Below, piece by piece: positions 1-8,154 of a stretch of 64,000 nt of DNA. Each line of letters starts with the position of its first letter. Within the stretch, counting starts at the first letter, position 1. Source of the DNA: an uncultured Anaerolineae bacterium (GTDB lineage: Bacteria; Chloroflexota; Anaerolineae; J036; Brachytrichaceae); assembly GCA_937959265.1 (NCBI GenBank), contig CALGMA010000006.1:1-64000 (forward strand). The letters are read 5' to 3'. The notes beneath the pieces are model-generated. The model did not search any database. It was not told the DNA's origin and saw nothing but the letters and a program-made list of their open reading frames with translations. Made by a program: the position numbers and the translations under genes.

Positions 1-216
1 ATCCTGGCGGCGAACAACGACTTTGCCTACAACAGCAACAGCGGTTGTGGGGCTGCCAGCAGTCTCGACGACACCATCACCTTCAGCGTCAGCGGCATGA
101 TTACGCTCGGCTCAATGCTGCCCAAGATCGTGAGCGGACAGGGCACGCTGACAATCGACGGCAGCGGGCAGGACGTCACCATTAGCGGCAACGACGCTGT
201 GCGGGTGATGTGGTAG
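1..216 (+). pseudogene. 5' fragment of frameshifted beta-helix surface protein
   Basis: Reading frame 1 is open from the window edge to a TAG at 214-216. It encodes the start of a CSLREA/right-handed beta-helix repeat (NSGCGAASSLDDTITFSVSG, then LTIDGSGQDVTISGND), which normally runs straight on into VVDSGAxLTLRNLTI. Here that continuation sits in another frame beginning at 210. Adding one G within ATGTGGTAG at 208-216 would join the two frames, so this is one gene with a one-base deletion (real or an assembly error). The true N-terminus with the signal peptide lies before base 1. Confidence 0.6.
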
Positions 217-1445
217 ATAGCGGCGCCGTCCTTACCCTCCGCAATCTGACCATCACCAACGGTAAAATCATCGGCGGAGATGGCGCTGGCGTTGCCAACT
301 TCGGTACGCTCATCGTGGACCGCATGACCTTTGCGAATGGCAACGCCGCTGCTGGCGGTGGCATCGCCAATTTCTCCGGCGGTTCGCTGCAAGTGAGCCG
401 TAGCGCCTTCACCGGCAACAGCGCCACAAACGGCGGCGGCGGCATCGCCAATTATGGTGGGGCTACGTTGTCGGTTGCCAATACCACCTTCTCCGCCAAC
501 AGCACCGCTGGCTCTAGCGGCGGCGGCGGCCTCTGGAACAACGGTGGGCTGGATGTGACCAACAGCACCTTCACCGCCAACAGCGCCAACAATGGCGGCG
601 GCATCCGCATCGCCGGCGGCAGCGCGACGCTCAAGAACACCCTCATCGCCAACAGCACCAGCGGTGGCGATTGCGTTGGAACGTTGAGCGGCACGAACAA
701 CAACAACCTCATCAAAGACAGCGGCACCAACGCCTGCGGACTGACCAACGGCACAGATGGCAACATCATCGGCTTCGACCCCAACCTCGGCGCGCTGACC
801 GGCTCGCCCGCCTACTTCCCGCTCAACCCCGGCAGCCCGGCGATCGATGCCGGTGACAACGCCACCTGCGCCGCCGCGCCGGTCAACAACCAATCGCAAA
901 ACGGCGTGACCCGCCCGCAGGACGGCGATGGCAACAGCACGGCGATCTGCGACATCGGGTCTTACGAAGCCATTTTCCCCGACCTGACTGCGACCAAGAG
1001 CAACAACGTCAGCGGGGCAGTTACGCTGGGCAATTCGTTCACATGGAAGGTGAAGGTTGCCAACATCGGCACAGCCAACGCCACCTTCACGTCTGGCCAG
1101 ACCATCCTGCGCGACGACCTGCCAGGCGGCGCGACCTACGGTGCGCCGACGGTGCAGAACCCGGTCAACGTGAGCGGCAGCATCGGCTGCACTATCGCCA
1201 GCAATGTGCTCACCTGCACCACTAGCGGCGGGTCGGTGACGTTGGGCGCAACGACCGGTGCGTTCGACGTGGCTTTCAGCGTGACGCCCACGGTCACCGG
1301 CGCGCTGACCAACCCGGCCAGCGGCGGCGTCTGCCGCGCCGACCCCCTCAGCGCCCTTGCCGAGAGCAACGAGAGCAACAACGCTTGTGCAGATACAGTG
1401 ACGGTCAACCCATACCGCGTCTACTTGCCGCTGATTATCCGGTAG
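210..1445 (+). CDS. Choice-of-anchor Q / beta-helix surface protein (main part)
   Basis: 411 codons from a GTG at 210, which is probably not a real start but the point where the frameshifted gene resumes. Residues 1-170 are rich in G, N, T and A with NxTFxANSA-type repeats typical of right-handed beta-helix (Pbh1) adhesin-like proteins. NPGSPAIDAGDNATC followed by a DIGSYE segment is the signature of choice-of-anchor Q domains. Residues ~255-395 form a DUF11/CARDB-like Ig fold. The protein ends in VYLPLIIR, a C-terminal motif that recurs elsewhere in this window. It is expected to be secreted and surface-attached; the ligand is unknown. Low-complexity codon use (GGC/AAC) fits the family. Confidence 0.7.
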   Translation: MVDSGAVLTLRNLTITNGKIIGGDGAGVANFGTLIVDRMTFANGNAAAGGGIANFSGGSLQVSRSAFTGNSATNGGGGIANYGGATLSVANTTFSANSTAGSSGGGGLWNNGGLDVTNSTFTANSANNGGGIRIAGGSATLKNTLIANSTSGGDCVGTLSGTNNNNLIKDSGTNACGLTNGTDGNIIGFDPNLGALTGSPAYFPLNPGSPAIDAGDNATCAAAPVNNQSQNGVTRPQDGDGNSTAICDIGSYEAIFPDLTATKSNNVSGAVTLGNSFTWKVKVANIGTANATFTSGQTILRDDLPGGATYGAPTVQNPVNVSGSIGCTIASNVLTCTTSGGSVTLGATTGAFDVAFSVTPTVTGALTNPASGGVCRADPLSALAESNESNNACADTVTVNPYRVYLPLIIR

Positions 1446-1526
1446 TGCGGACGGCATCTCCAGACAAACGATGCCCCCAGCTCAGGCGTGCTGCCTAAGG
1501 CAGCTTAACGTTGACGGCTTGATCAA

Positions 1527-1567
1527 GAAGATCCTCCATGAACGCAATACGTTCGTGGAGGATCTTC
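1527..1567. terminator. Long 18-bp hairpin downstream of the surface protein
   Basis: Arms 1527-1544 and 1550-1567 are complementary over 18 bp with one G.T pair and a CAATA loop. No T-run follows immediately, but the next 25 bases are AT-rich (AATTAATAGGTTTATTTT). It lies 82 bp after the surface protein stop and 190 bp before the remnant on the other strand, so it may end transcription in both directions. The rest of 1446-1757 shows no gene. Confidence 0.55.
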
Positions 1568-1757
1568 CTGCGAATTAATAGGTTTATTTTGCCTGTACCA
1601 TCATCTGCTGGCATGAATGCTAAGTTCAGACATAGATCCTACCTTCCAGTCCTGTATGTGATCGCAGCGTCCTTGGTAGCAAAATTGCCGCTAACCTGCT
1701 CCGTGCAACAACTCGGCAAAGGTTGCCTCCAGCGCCCACGCCTTGCCGCGCTAAAGC

Positions 1758-2465
1758 CTACTCGATGTGAGCCACCGAGAGCGTTGTGCGCAACTTGCCC
1801 AAGATGGCCTCGACCTCTTGGGCGCTATCTATCCCCGTGGCCGGATGGTTCATGATTGGTCCGGCCAACTCTGCTGCTTCCGCACCTCTGCCAGTCTCGG
1901 CCAACAGGAGAGCCACACCGACCAGCGCGTATAACGTCAAAGGGGCAACCCCCGATGACCGCGGCTTCATGCGACGCCTCATGCAGGCATTCCCAAGCAC
2001 GCATAGTCGCTCAGCAACACGTGCAGGTGTCCTAGGTTGCTCAAGGTGCTCGTAGCGTCGTGCCGGTGGCCGATCTCCCAACTGATAGAGAGGGATTCCT
2101 GATAATACTGTCGTCCCTGATCGGGGTTGCCTGTGTAATAATGATGGTGAATGTAGCCGAGATTATTGAGCATGTCGGTGACTGCCTGACGGTCGTTGGC
2201 CTCTCTGCAATAGACAGGCTCTCCTCGTAATGCTACCTACATAGCTTGGACGTCGTTCCCCTGCACGATGGCGAGCATACCCAAGACGTTGAGCAAGTGG
2301 GAGATACGTTGTCGATTGCCCAGGTCTCGGAAGAGGGTAAGGCTTTCTTGGCAGCAGGTATCTGCCTGTGCGAGATCACCTCAGCGTCAAACTAACGAAC
2401 CCAGCAGCATGAGAGCGGTCGCCTCACTCGTCCGATCCCTGCGCGCGCGGGTGACGTCTACTACC
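1758..2465 (-). pseudogene. Degraded TPR-repeat protein
   Basis: Read on the minus strand, three frames together give successive tetratricopeptide repeats: MLLGSLV(stop)R(stop)GDLAQADTCC, then QESLTLFRDLGNRQRISHLL, a TAG after VQGNDVQAM, a shifted YEESLSIAE/REANDRQAVTDMLNNLGYI, then YYQESLSISWEIGHRHDATS and finally a C-terminal tail ending AEAAELAGPIM...SVAHIE at 1758. At least three stops and two frameshifts are visible, so the gene is dead. The repeat style resembles the TPR halves of large bacterial AfsR/SARP or LuxR-type NB-ARC regulators; the N-terminal ATPase and DNA-binding parts are absent. No intact copy is present in the window. Confidence 0.7.
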
Positions 2466-2526
2466 GCTTGTACCTGCCTCTGATCCGCCCTCATTCCGCG
2501 TAAAATTACCCACGCTGCTCACCACC

Positions 2527-3903
2527 ATGCGTCTCGACCGAATGGATCGCACCGCCATCGGCAGCATCCTTGCCCTCACCTTGCTCATCGCCTTCTTCAT
2601 CGCGCGTGGCGACCGGGTCGGCGTGCGCATCACGCAAACTTCGCCGGCGATGAACGCCGACCGCGCGCCCACCCGCAGCTTGATCGCCATCACATTCAGC
2701 GAGCCGATGAGCACGACTACAGTGGAGCAGCGCCTGGGCATCACGCCGCCGGTTCCCGGCGCTTGGCGCTGGAACGGCAACACGGTCTTCTTGTCAGCGG
2801 CGCAGCCACTGCAGCCAGACACGCGCTATACCATCACGCTCGCCTCGGGCGCAGCGAGCGTGCGCGGCCGACAGGTGCTGCACGACGCAACGTGGACCTT
2901 CCGCACCAGTCACCCGCGCCTGATCTACCTCGCGCCGGCTAGCGGCATCGCCAACCTGTTCGCGATGGATCCACGCGACGGCGCGACGCAGCGTCTGACG
3001 GATGAGCCATACGGCATCTACGACTTCGCGGTCAGTCCAGACGGGTCGCACATCGCCTACAGCGCCGACCGTGGCGCAGAGTATCCGGAGCGCGACATCT
3101 ATATCATCAACAGCGACGGTTCTGGTCGAGAGCGGCTGGTGAAGTGCGATGGCCAAGTATGCCAGGCGGTGTCGTGGTCGCCCGACGGCGCGCGCATCGC
3201 CTTCGAGAGGCGGGGGCTGGTGCAGGGCGCAGTCGGCCGCTCGCCGGGGCCGGGGCGCATCTGGCTGGCCGACGTTAACACCAAGGAAACCGCGCCGCTG
3301 TTTGGCGATTCGCAGCAGATCGCGTCGCTGCCGCGCTATGCGCCTATCGGCGAGAAGCTGGCCTTCTACGATGGCAGCACCAACAATATCGTGGTGCTCG
3401 ACCTCGCCGCCGACCAGCGCATCGAGCTGCCCAGCGTGCTCGGCGATCCGGGCACGTGGTCGCCCGACGGCAATCAGCTTATCTATCCCGAACTCGAGGC
3501 GTTTGACGCCGGCCGCTACGATCAACTGCTGCGCGCCGACCTGATCACCAACATCATCACGCCGGTCACGCCGCTGGGGCCGGCGCGCAACTCCGGCGCG
3601 GCCTGGTCACCGCTGGGCGATGTCGTGGTATTCGGCCGGCAGGAAATAGCCGGCAGCAGCGGCATCCTCGGCCCGCAGATGTGGCTGATCGGGCCCGACG
3701 GTTCGAACATGCGCCAGCTCACGTCCGAGCCGGAGATCAGCCACGGCGCCTTCGCCTGGAGTCCGGACGGCCAGTGGATCGCCGTCCAGCGTTACAACCT
3801 GCTGGAGATCAATGCACTGCCAGAGCTGTGGCTGTTCAAGGCCGACGGCAGCCAACGCCGCAGACTGGTCACCGACGGGACGCAGCCGGCGTGGTTGCCG
3901 TAA
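2527..3903 (+). CDS. Membrane-anchored Ig-like/TolB-type beta-propeller protein
   Basis: 458 residues. A single N-terminal hydrophobic segment (residues ~10-27, IGSILALTLLIAFFIA) anchors or exports it. Residues 35-130 are a Big_5/SbsA Ig-like domain (IAITFSEPMS...LQPDTRYTITLASG...TWTFRT). From about residue 135 on there are PD40/TolB-like propeller blades with repeated SPDGxxIAY/SPDGARIAF/SPDGNQLIY/SPDGQWIAV motifs. Such proteins are usually extracytoplasmic and bind protein or sugar ligands; no catalytic residues were recognised. The ATG at 2527 is preceded by no clear Shine-Dalgarno. It stands alone between the TPR remnant and the epimerase. Confidence 0.75.
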   Translation: MRLDRMDRTAIGSILALTLLIAFFIARGDRVGVRITQTSPAMNADRAPTRSLIAITFSEPMSTTTVEQRLGITPPVPGAWRWNGNTVFLSAAQPLQPDTRYTITLASGAASVRGRQVLHDATWTFRTSHPRLIYLAPASGIANLFAMDPRDGATQRLTDEPYGIYDFAVSPDGSHIAYSADRGAEYPERDIYIINSDGSGRERLVKCDGQVCQAVSWSPDGARIAFERRGLVQGAVGRSPGPGRIWLADVNTKETAPLFGDSQQIASLPRYAPIGEKLAFYDGSTNNIVVLDLAADQRIELPSVLGDPGTWSPDGNQLIYPELEAFDAGRYDQLLRADLITNIITPVTPLGPARNSGAAWSPLGDVVVFGRQEIAGSSGILGPQMWLIGPDGSNMRQLTSEPEISHGAFAWSPDGQWIAVQRYNLLEINALPELWLFKADGSQRRRLVTDGTQPAWLP

Positions 3904-3978
3904 AGGTCGTGGACTCAACAGCTTTTCAATCTCACCATGGAGTCACGAAGCTCCGAAGTGCTTCGTGTCCTCTCACCT

Positions 3979-4008
3979 TTGCAGTCATCTACGCCGCGCC
4001 GCTATAAT
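3979..4008 (+). promoter_or_regulatory. Sigma-70-like promoter of the epimerase gene
   Basis: A perfect -10 TATAAT at 4003-4008 with a weak -35 TTGCAG at 3979-3984 (18-bp spacer). The start codon at 4023 is only 14 bases after the -10, so the predicted 5' leader is about 8 bases and carries no ribosome binding site. Confidence 0.6.
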
Positions 4009-4022
4009 CGCGCGGCTTACGT

Positions 4023-5063
4023 ATGCGAGTGCTCATCACCGGCGGGGCCGGGTTCATCGGCTGCAACCTGGCCGCGCATCACCTCGACCGAGGCAACCAT
4101 GTCATCTTGCTCGACAACCTCTCGCGGCCGCGCACACACCACAACCTCAATTGGCTCCGTCGCAAAGCCGACAGTGAGGGCCGCGCTGGTTACATCGGCT
4201 TCTACCACGGCGATATACGCGACTTCCCACGTCTGCGCCAGGTTTTGGCGGAGACGGAGCCAGACCTGGTCGTGCATCTGGCCAGCCAGGTAACTGTGAC
4301 GAAAAGCGTGCTCGACCCGCGCGAGGACTTCGAGATCAACGCGCTCGGCACATTCAATGTGCTGGAGGCCATCCGCGCGCAGCCGCGCCCGCCGGCCATG
4401 ATCTACGCCTCCACGAACAAGGTGTATGGCGGCCTGGAGGACGTCGCCGTGGTGCTGGACGGCATGCGCTATCGCTATCGCGACTACCCGAACGGCATCG
4501 CGGAAGACCGGCCAGTGGATCCTAAGTCGCCCTACGGCTGCTCCAAGTGCGCCGGCGACCTATACACGCGCGACTATGCTCGCATCTATGGCCTGCGCAC
4601 CGTGGTCTTCCGCCAGAGCACGATTTATGGCCCACACCAGTTCGGCCTTGAAGATCAAGGCTGGCTGGCCTGGCTGATGATCGCGACGGCTACGGGTCGG
4701 CCGATCACGATCTATGGCGACGGCAAGCAAGTGCGCGACATGCTGCATGTGGATGACCTAATCGCCGCCTACGACGCCGCCTGGGAGCGCATGGACGCCG
4801 TGGCCGGCGAGGTGTTCAACATCGGCGGCGGCGCGACAAACTCACTCACCATCTGGTCGGAGGCTGGGCCGTTGCTGGAGGCGCTGGCCGGCCGGGTCAT
4901 CCCGGTCACCTACGCCGACTGGCGCCCCGGCGATCAGCGCGTATTCATCAGCAACAACAGCAAGGCCGCGCAACTGCTAGGCTGGTCGCCGAAGATCGGC
5001 ATCCGCGAAGGTGCACGGCAGCTATGGGATTGGGTGGTCGCGAACCGCGACTTGTTTGTGTAG
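4023..5063 (+). CDS. NAD-dependent sugar epimerase, CDP-paratose 2-epimerase-like
   Basis: 346-residue extended short-chain dehydrogenase. The Rossmann motif GGAGFIGCNLA is at residues 7-17 and DNLSR follows the second strand. The catalytic YxxxK is SPYGCSK at ~170, and the Ser/Thr of the triad is in YASTNKVYG. The sequence style (STNKVYG, YGCSKCAGDLYTRDY, RQSTIYGPHQFG, EDQGWLAW) matches CDP-paratose/tyvelose 2-epimerases more closely than UDP-glucose 4-epimerases, so the likely role is epimerising a nucleotide-activated sugar for surface glycans. No other deoxysugar genes are adjacent, so the exact substrate is open. Confidence 0.8.
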   Translation: MRVLITGGAGFIGCNLAAHHLDRGNHVILLDNLSRPRTHHNLNWLRRKADSEGRAGYIGFYHGDIRDFPRLRQVLAETEPDLVVHLASQVTVTKSVLDPREDFEINALGTFNVLEAIRAQPRPPAMIYASTNKVYGGLEDVAVVLDGMRYRYRDYPNGIAEDRPVDPKSPYGCSKCAGDLYTRDYARIYGLRTVVFRQSTIYGPHQFGLEDQGWLAWLMIATATGRPITIYGDGKQVRDMLHVDDLIAAYDAAWERMDAVAGEVFNIGGGATNSLTIWSEAGPLLEALAGRVIPVTYADWRPGDQRVFISNNSKAAQLLGWSPKIGIREGARQLWDWVVANRDLFV

Positions 5064-5138
5064 CTACGCGCATCGGTCGCAGGCCGACGGACGGTCACGA
5101 CGAACTCGTCGGCACAAGTTGGGCTGCGCGAGCAGAAC

Positions 5139-5345
5139 TTAAGGCGCTTCCTTGGCGAGGCGCTTTGCCAGCGCCTGGAGCAACTCCGGGTCGTTCTTCA
5201 GCAGGTAGTCATAGCAGTCCTCTTCGGAGGCAAAACCGAGCAGCACGCCGGTTGGCTTCCCACCTTTGGTGATGAGGACGGTTTCGCGGTTCTGGAGATG
5301 TGCAAGAAGATCTTTTTGTACATCGTCGAGCGCGATCTCTTTCAT
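5139..5345 (-). CDS. Orphan antitoxin-like protein (Phd/YefM-type)
   Basis: 68 residues: MKEIALDDVQKDLLAHLQNRETVLITKGGKPTG, then a short helical C-terminus with DCYDYLLKNDPELLQAL. This N-terminal beta-alpha pattern with ITKxGKPxxVLL is typical of Phd/YefM antitoxins that bind DNA and a toxin. The Shine-Dalgarno AGGAG lies 9 bases before the ATG at 5345. No toxin ORF lies on either side: downstream is the epimerase stop and upstream a decayed secreted-protein gene. It is therefore either an orphan antitoxin or a solitary regulator. Confidence 0.65.
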   Translation of the reverse strand: MKEIALDDVQKDLLAHLQNRETVLITKGGKPTGVLLGFASEEDCYDYLLKNDPELLQALAKRLAKEAP

Positions 5346-5467
5346 AAAATTTTACTCCTGCTGTATTGAGCGCGGGGCTTCTTCCACACCGAGAGTCGGC
5401 CTGGTCGGTTCATCCTGCAATCGTGTTGCGACGACACCGAGACGAACAGGCATAAAATCCTGTTACT

Positions 5468-6350
5468 GTGAACATGCGCTTCTACCCACCACTCGCAACG
5501 GCAGCCATTGGCGTGACGTTGACACTCGCGCCATTACAAATGGACGCTGCCAGCAGTACAGCCGGCTTTGCCCAAAATCGTAAGCGCAGCCGTCATCCGG
5601 GTCGCGCCAGCGGGCGACGACTCACCCGGCTGCGGCACCGAGGCCGCGCCATGCCGCAGCATCGCCTTTGCCATCCGTCAGGCCGCCGCGGGTGACGAGA
5701 TTCGCGTTGCAGCCGGCTCATACACACGAGCCGGCGCCAACTCTGCCTGTGCTTTTCTATTCACGCCGTGTTGTGCATCGCGGACAAGCCGCTCGTCATC
5801 CGGGGTGGCTTCTCGACCGAGAACTGGACGTCGCCCGACCCTGCAGCGAATCCGACCGTCATTGACGGCCAGAACGCCTACCGCGGTAGCGCTGGTAGTA
5901 GTCGAGGCGCCCGGCGTAAGCACGACCACGGTGAACCTGAACTACAGCATCGTGGCCGATCATGCGACCGAGCCAGCTGGCGCGGCGATTGTCGTGCTGC
6001 CAAGCAACGCGCTGAACCTGACGCGCGGGCTGTTCGCCAACAACACGGCGGATACGAACGGCGACCCAACCCAGTTCCCGGCCGGGACGATCAGCGGCTT
6101 GGACACAACCATCCGCGCGGATTCGGCAGAATTCGCCTCGCTCGGCGCGCCACAGTACGACTATCGCCTCACAGCCCAATCGCCCGCGATTGACCAGGCT
6201 ATCGGCAGTACCACATTGGATGATTTTGAGGGCCGGGTGCGACCGAGTGGCGTTGCACCCGACCTGGGCGCGCACGAATTTGACGCCATCCCTCCTGAAC
6301 CACCTCTCCCAACGCCACGCGCTTACGTGTCCATCGTGCTCACAGAGTGA
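5468..6350 (+). pseudogene. Frameshifted secreted choice-of-anchor Q protein
   Basis: Pieces of one secreted protein lie in alternating frames. A signal peptide (MNMRFYPPLATAAIGVTLTL...) starts at 5468 in frame 2. Frame 3 from about 5575 then gives VIRVAPAGDDSPGCGTEAAP and IRVAAGSYT, the start of a DUF1565/parallel beta-helix domain. Frame 2 at 5768-5890 gives LCIADKPLVIRGGFSTENW and TVIDGQNAYRG. Frame 3 returns from ~5885 with NYSIVADHAT and the choice-of-anchor end SPAIDQAIG...DLGAHEFD. At least three frameshifts and a missing central repeat block indicate decay or multiple assembly errors. The last residues RAYVSIVLTE are only weakly like the YLP motif of its relatives. Confidence 0.65.
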
Positions 6351-6364
6351 GTCGCATCAACCGT

Positions 6365-6398
6365 AAAAAAGACCGCTCCTTCGGATGAAGGAGCGGTC
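6365..6398 (-). terminator. Rho-independent terminator of the decarboxylase gene
   Basis: A perfect 12-bp stem (GACCGCTCCTTC at 6371-6382 with its complement at 6387-6398), a 4-base loop, and a six-T run on the minus strand (A-run at 6365-6370). It lies 35 bases beyond the minus-strand stop at 6433 and also faces the end of the broken plus-strand gene. Confidence 0.9.
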
Positions 6399-6432
6399 GC
6401 TTAGGAGTAGGCCCGACAGCGTGCACGCCACG

Positions 6433-7722
6433 TCAGCAGATGCCGCGGAATTCGCCCAGGTCTAGCATCCACTCATCCTCGTGCAACATTTCGGGCAAGG
6501 GGAAGCCGTTGAACGGTGAGCCAACCGAATACACGTAGGCGCCGGCTGTCTTGAGCACCAGTCGGTCGCCGGCTTTCAACTCGACCGGCGAACGCATCTC
6601 GAACAGCGTGTCGAGCGAGTCGCATGTCGGGCCGGCCAGGCGATAGGTGCGCATGCCCAACGGGCGCGCGTCGCGGATCACCGGCTGCACAGCAGGACGA
6701 ATGCCATCCGGGATCTCGTATAGTCCGGAGAAGTAACCGCCGTCCACGTATAGCCAGGTCTGGCCATCAGGCCTTTGCGCCAGACCGGTGATCTCCAACA
6801 CCATGTCGGCAGCGCTACCGCTCACGCCGCGCCCCGGCTCCAGGAAGAGCCGCCTGGCGCCCGGCGCGCACGCTTCGAGGACGGAATAGACGGCGTCGGC
6901 GATCTCCTGTGGTTGCGGTGTCGGGCCGGTGTAAGGCGCAGGGAAGCCGCCGCCGATGTCAATCAAATCGAGCGGAATGCCGGCCTCATGCGCCATCTTC
7001 CACGCCGGCGCGATTTGCTGCAACGCATCGGCCCAGGTATCCGGACGCACACATTGCGAGCCGACGTGAAAGGCCAAACCGACCGGCTGCAGGCCGTGCG
7101 CTTTGGCCAGCCTGAGCAGCTCAACTGCGCGGCGCGGTTCGACGCCGAACTTGTGCGTGAGCGGCCACAGCGCGCCCTGGTGCGTCACGGTCATGCGCAC
7201 GTAGACCTCCAGCGGGGCGGCCGGGTCGTTGAACTGCGCCAGCTTCTCTATTTCGTGCTCGGAGTCATAGGCAAACAGGCGAATGCCGGACCGGACGGCG
7301 AACGCAATGTGAGCAGGCTGCTTGACCGGGTTGCTGAAGAAGATGCGGTCCCCCGGCACGCCGATATCCAGCAAGGCCTGGATCTCCGCCTTCGACGCCA
7401 CCTCGAACCAAGCGTCATCTACGCGCGAGAGCGCTGCCAGCAGCGACGGATGCGGGTTGGATTTCATGGCATATCCGACCGTGGCACCCGGGAAAGCGCG
7501 CTGGATCGCTTTGAAATTTTCGACGGCGCGCGCCGGCGAGAGGATGAGCGATGGCGTCGGGATGCGCCAGATGGGATGATCGCCCGGTGTGGCAGGATAC
7601 TCGCTGAAGGCGCTGATGTTGAGCGGATGCGCCGTGTTCGAGTGCTGAGGGGTCGAAAAGTTCGTCTTTGCCGCGCGCGACACATTCGCGCCTACGTTCA
7701 CACGCTGCAAGGTATTGTCCAT
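6433..7722 (-). CDS. PLP-dependent ornithine/lysine-type decarboxylase (fold III)
   Basis: 429 residues of the alanine-racemase-fold (group IV) decarboxylases. YAMKSNP holds the PLP-binding Lys (K87), HVGSQ and GGGFP bind the cofactor phosphate region, and GPTCDSLD near residue 363 carries the active-site Cys-Asp typical of eukaryote-type ornithine decarboxylases rather than diaminopimelate decarboxylase. The expected product is putrescine (or cadaverine) for polyamine synthesis. A stop codon immediately precedes ATG 7722, fixing the earliest possible start. A good GGAGG lies about 17 bases upstream, unusually far. Residues 1-45 are a non-conserved extension. The gene is monocistronic with its own terminator. 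Confidence 0.85.
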   Translation of the reverse strand: MDNTLQRVNVGANVSRAAKTNFSTPQHSNTAHPLNISAFSEYPATPGDHPIWRIPTPSLILSPARAVENFKAIQRAFPGATVGYAMKSNPHPSLLAALSRVDDAWFEVASKAEIQALLDIGVPGDRIFFSNPVKQPAHIAFAVRSGIRLFAYDSEHEIEKLAQFNDPAAPLEVYVRMTVTHQGALWPLTHKFGVEPRRAVELLRLAKAHGLQPVGLAFHVGSQCVRPDTWADALQQIAPAWKMAHEAGIPLDLIDIGGGFPAPYTGPTPQPQEIADAVYSVLEACAPGARRLFLEPGRGVSGSAADMVLEITGLAQRPDGQTWLYVDGGYFSGLYEIPDGIRPAVQPVIRDARPLGMRTYRLAGPTCDSLDTLFEMRSPVELKAGDRLVLKTAGAYVYSVGSPFNGFPLPEMLHEDEWMLDLGEFRGIC

Positions 7723-7855
7723 CTAATAAAGAAGCTATTCCTCCTTCGCGGCCCCAGCTAACTGTGCGCCGTTCGCGCAAAGCGCCGTACCGCATCGAAA
7801 AGCCGATTACAAAACGCGCGCGATCCTATCACAAATTCGACAGTGTGGGGGCGCA

Positions 7856-7887
7856 CAACCTTAAATTTTCTCGCAACAACCTTAAAT
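7856..7887. promoter_or_regulatory. Direct repeat in the 7723-8154 intergenic region
   Basis: The 11-mer CAACCTTAAAT occurs at 7856-7866 and again at 7877-7887, 21 bp apart (two helical turns), between the divergent decarboxylase and CAP-protein genes. This arrangement suits a dimeric regulator binding one DNA face. The remainder of this 432-bp gap shows no ORF or RNA that I recognise. Confidence 0.4.
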
Positions 7888-8154
7888 CGCTGTCACGAAG
7901 CATGCATGCGACAAGCGACCGACGGTGCGAACAACAGGTCAATCGTCAAGCAGCGCAGCCGGCGCTTCGCTAAGCTGAGCAGCGTTGTTCGCACGCGCCG
8001 CCAGCCAAATTGCCATCGTTCGACGAGGGGAACGGTGAAAAGGGCGATCGTCGCGTGACCTTCGATGCTCATAGGGCAATATGAAGACCACGCACATCAT
8101 TAGGGGCGTTTATGAGTCCGAAGGGTATTCGGGTCTTCCCGCAACAGAATCGAA

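Noticed and set aside
27-1457. 476-codon minus-strand ORF antisense to the surface protein
   Set aside because: Composition follows the reverse of GGC/AAC-rich repeats; the plus strand encodes recognisable beta-helix and anchor motifs.
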